DNA of 64,000 bases from the NCBI RefSeq assembly GCF_029360805.1, contig NZ_JARKNC010000001.1, forward strand, positions 62,001-126,000. Direction: 5' to 3'. The notes beneath the pieces were generated by a model. It was not told where the DNA came from and did no database searches. It saw only the letters and a program-made list of their open reading frames with translations. This document shows positions 62,221-64,000 of the stretch, piece by piece. Each line of letters opens with the position of its first letter. Positions within the stretch are counted from its first letter, which is position 1. Made by a program: the position numbers and the translations under genes. The stretch is from Daejeonella sp. JGW-45. Lineage in GTDB: Bacteria > Bacteroidota > Bacteroidia > Sphingobacteriales > Sphingobacteriaceae.

Positions 62221-63191
62221 TATTTTTTACGTTCAGTAGTAAAACGGACAAGCTGCTGCAATGCATCGCGCGAGCTATGTGCCGGTAAATCATTTAATAT
62301 ATTAAAAGCTTCTTCCTGGTAGGCCGCCATTTGCCCGGCTGCATAATCCATGCCACCGCTGCTTCGTACGAAATCAATTATCTCAGAAACTTTATCGGCA
62401 TCTTCATTGTGATTCTTTACCAGGTTGATCATCTTGCGCTTTTCCGAAGCGCTCGATTTGCTTAAAGCATAGATTAAGGGAAGCGTAATTTTTTTCTCTT
62501 TAATATCTATACCCAAAGGCTTACCGATCTCATCCGTCCCGAAATCGAACAAGTCGTCCTTGATCTGGAAAGCGATACCAACCTTTTCTCCAAACAGACG
62601 CATCTTTTCCACCGTAGCCGCATCGGCACCCGCTGAGGAAGCCCCGCAGGCACAGCAGGAAGCTATCAGCGAAGCAGTCTTCTGGCGAATAACCTCGTAA
62701 TAAACCTTCTCGTCAATATCCAGCCTTCTTGCCTTCTCTATCTGAAGCAATTCTCCCTCGCTCATCTGTTTTACTGCCTCAGAAACTATCCTCAGCAATT
62801 CGAAATCATTGCTATTGATCGATAACAGCAAGCCCTTTGACAGTAAAAAATCTCCCACAAGGACCGCAATCTTATTCTTCCACAGCGCATTAATAGAAAA
62901 GTAGCCGCGGCGCTCATAAGAATTGTCGACCACGTCATCATGGACAAGCGTGGCTGTATGAAGTAATTCAACCAATGCCGCACCGCGATGGGTGGCCTCG
63001 GTAATTCCTCCGCAAAGACTCGCAGAGAAAAACACGAACATTGGCCGAATTTGTTTTCCCTTCCGCTTTACGATATAGTGCGTGATCCGGTCAAGAAGCG
63101 GAACAGAACTCTGCATGGAAGCTTTGAACTTCCCTTCAAAAGTATCAAGTTCTTCGGCGATAGGTTTTTTGATCTCGTCGAGACTTAGCAT
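62220..63191 (-). CDS. Polyprenyl diphosphate synthase
   Basis: 323-residue all-helical trans-prenyltransferase extending farnesyl diphosphate, most likely for the menaquinone side chain. First aspartate motif DDVVD at 85-89 (LVHDDVVDN), second DDLFD near 205 (QIKDDLFDFGTDEIGKP), GKQIRP at 45-50. Chain length cannot be read reliably. Transcribed before terC and coupled to it. Confidence 0.93.
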   Translation of the reverse strand: MLSLDEIKKPIAEELDTFEGKFKASMQSSVPLLDRITHYIVKRKGKQIRPMFVFFSASLCGGITEATHRGAALVELLHTATLVHDDVVDNSYERRGYFSINALWKNKIAVLVGDFLLSKGLLLSINSNDFELLRIVSEAVKQMSEGELLQIEKARRLDIDEKVYYEVIRQKTASLIASCCACGASSAGADAATVEKMRLFGEKVGIAFQIKDDLFDFGTDEIGKPLGIDIKEKKITLPLIYALSKSSASEKRKMINLVKNHNEDADKVSEIIDFVRSSGGMDYAAGQMAAYQEEAFNILNDLPAHSSRDALQQLVRFTTERKK

Positions 63192-63284
63192 TAATTCTTG
63201 GAACCGTTTAGTATGAAATTATTTCTGCAAACATATTGAAAATGCGGGATAATTTCGGCACGAATTAGGGAAAGGCCCATCCCC

Positions 63285-63713
63285 CTATCTCCAGTGAGTC
63301 AGGATCAGCGATACTACCAATAAAGAAACTAAACTATACCCTGCATCGATGCCAAATAGCTTCCACGATTTCTGCTCCCATACAGTTGCACCAAGATGGC
63401 CGGGGAAATAGAATCCTAACCAAAGAAAGAAAGCAGAGCTTAAGGCATTATTAAAAGGGCCCATTTCAGGAACGCCCGGCACGAACTGCCACGCAGCCAA
63501 ATTATGCGCCAGTACCCATGCGAAGAAAAAATTCCCTATGACCATAAAGATCATTCCTTTTATCATCACTTTAGGGTCCGGCTTCGTCTTCGGATCATAC
63601 CCCATCTCTTTTCCCCATATCTTCCCGAAAAGAGGCGTGTACCAGATAAATCCAATAAAGAAGTTGACAACTACTGCAACCAATATCGCAGCCATGTTTA
63701 GGTTTAGTTCCAT
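63285..63713 (-). CDS. DUF1761 membrane protein
   Basis: 142-residue protein with four predicted helices (about 4-24, 50-72, 88-108, 120-140) matching DUF1761: FFIGFIWYTPLFGKIWGKEMG at the start and LGATVWEQKSW. The start at MELNLNMAAILV (63713) fits family length; an upstream open extension of 32 codons lacks similarity. Function unknown. Confidence 0.85.
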   Translation of the reverse strand: MELNLNMAAILVAVVVNFFIGFIWYTPLFGKIWGKEMGYDPKTKPDPKVMIKGMIFMVIGNFFFAWVLAHNLAAWQFVPGVPEMGPFNNALSSAFFLWLGFYFPGHLGATVWEQKSWKLFGIDAGYSLVSLLVVSLILTHWR

Positions 63714-63929
63714 GTTGGTCCTTTTAAGATTCCCTACTCTTCTGGATTTTCGGTCACTCCCGTTTTTTAAATGGGCACTGCTCCATTGTTGAAAGTATAT
63801 GTCTCTCAAACATATAAGATTAAATATACCATATTCTGATTTATCTGCCAGCTAAATAAAAACCCCACAAGGGATAAAATATTTTCGAACCAAATAAGGC
63901 CTAACAGGTGTAGTTTGACGAAAATTTAA

Positions 63930-63937
63930 TACTTTTG
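63930..63937 (+). promoter_or_regulatory. Candidate -7 box for tRNA-Ser
   Basis: TACTTTTG, exact TAnnTTTG, ending 33 nt before the tRNA. No -33 at normal spacing. Confidence 0.45.
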
Positions 63938-63970
63938 CCATCCCTCCAGCAGGAAAGGCCAGAATTACCC

Positions 63971-64000
63971 GGAGAGGTGTCAGAGTGGCCGAACGAGCGA
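63971..64000 (+). tRNA. tRNA-Ser (5' end only)
   Basis: GGAGAGGTGTCAGAGTGGCC followed by GAACGAGCGA matches the acceptor arm and D-loop of bacterial tRNA-Ser. The anticodon and variable arm lie beyond the window, so the isoacceptor is unknown. Confidence 0.85.

Overview
The window reads as chromosomal core DNA of a Bacteroidota bacterium, most likely of the family Sphingobacteriaceae (Pedobacter/Mucilaginibacter type). The evidence is threefold. Many genes are preceded by the Bacteroidota promoter (-33 TTTG or TTG, about 19-20 nt, -7 TAnnTTTG) and lack clear Shine-Dalgarno sequences. The window carries Bacteroidota-typical families: BT_3928-like DoxX/MauE protein, DUF1599, split 5'-nucleotidase, epimerase-type threonine dehydrogenase, folP-cdaA pair, bacterial GH3 and lamin-tail proteins. 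An LPS-producing envelope is implied by Kdo transferase and LptB. No phage, insertion sequence, CRISPR array or plasmid gene was seen.

Layout. 1-5 kb: truncated dnaA at the left edge, a 5'-nucleotidase split into two genes, methylmalonyl-CoA mutase large subunit and a membrane protein, all on the minus strand. 5-6.7 kb: an IscA-type Fe-S protein and a MacB-like permease. 6.7-11.1 kb: a minus-strand nucleotide-sugar operon (ugd, UDP-glucuronate decarboxylase, galE, rfbB), divergent from Kdo transferase. 12.4-17 kb: hemH, ispH, a carotenoid-type glycosyltransferase and a PBP4-like carboxypeptidase. 17-23.4 kb: an accessory-looking catabolic locus with glycerate kinase, 2-hydroxyacid dehydrogenase, CBM9-like exported protein, exported SelA-like PLP enzyme and a divergent ROK regulator. 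23.5-29.7 kb: asd and a 1670-residue lamin-tail repeat protein.

29.7-41.5 kb: threonine catabolism (tdh, kbl), yebC, an RFKP-repeat protein, trhO, pheS, rlmD and small unknowns. 41.5-46.2 kb: aroK, BT_3928-like and DUF1599 genes, folP, cdaA and bacilliredoxin. 46.6-53 kb: ahcY, pdxJ and gcvP, i.e. methyl-cycle, vitamin B6 and glycine metabolism. 53.2-63.7 kb: a sensor kinase with an NMT1-like periplasmic domain, YceI, a metallo-hydrolase, the recJ-lptB-GH3 run, TerC, a polyprenyl diphosphate synthase and DUF1761. A tRNA-Ser starts at the right edge.

The genes connect in places. Tdh and Kbl turn threonine into glycine and acetyl-CoA, and GcvP (PLP-dependent) cleaves glycine to feed one-carbon folate metabolism, to which FolP contributes. 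AhcY recycles S-adenosylhomocysteine. The sugar operon, WaaA, LptB, DacB and CdaA all bear on the envelope.

The least explained material is the exported PLP enzyme locus, the RFKP-repeat protein, a Rieske-like lipoprotein without ligands, and the intergenic DNA. The intergenic DNA includes a nested 273-bp palindromic element and a recurring class of purine-rich micro-repeats right after stop codons, several of which form long inverted repeats between convergent genes.
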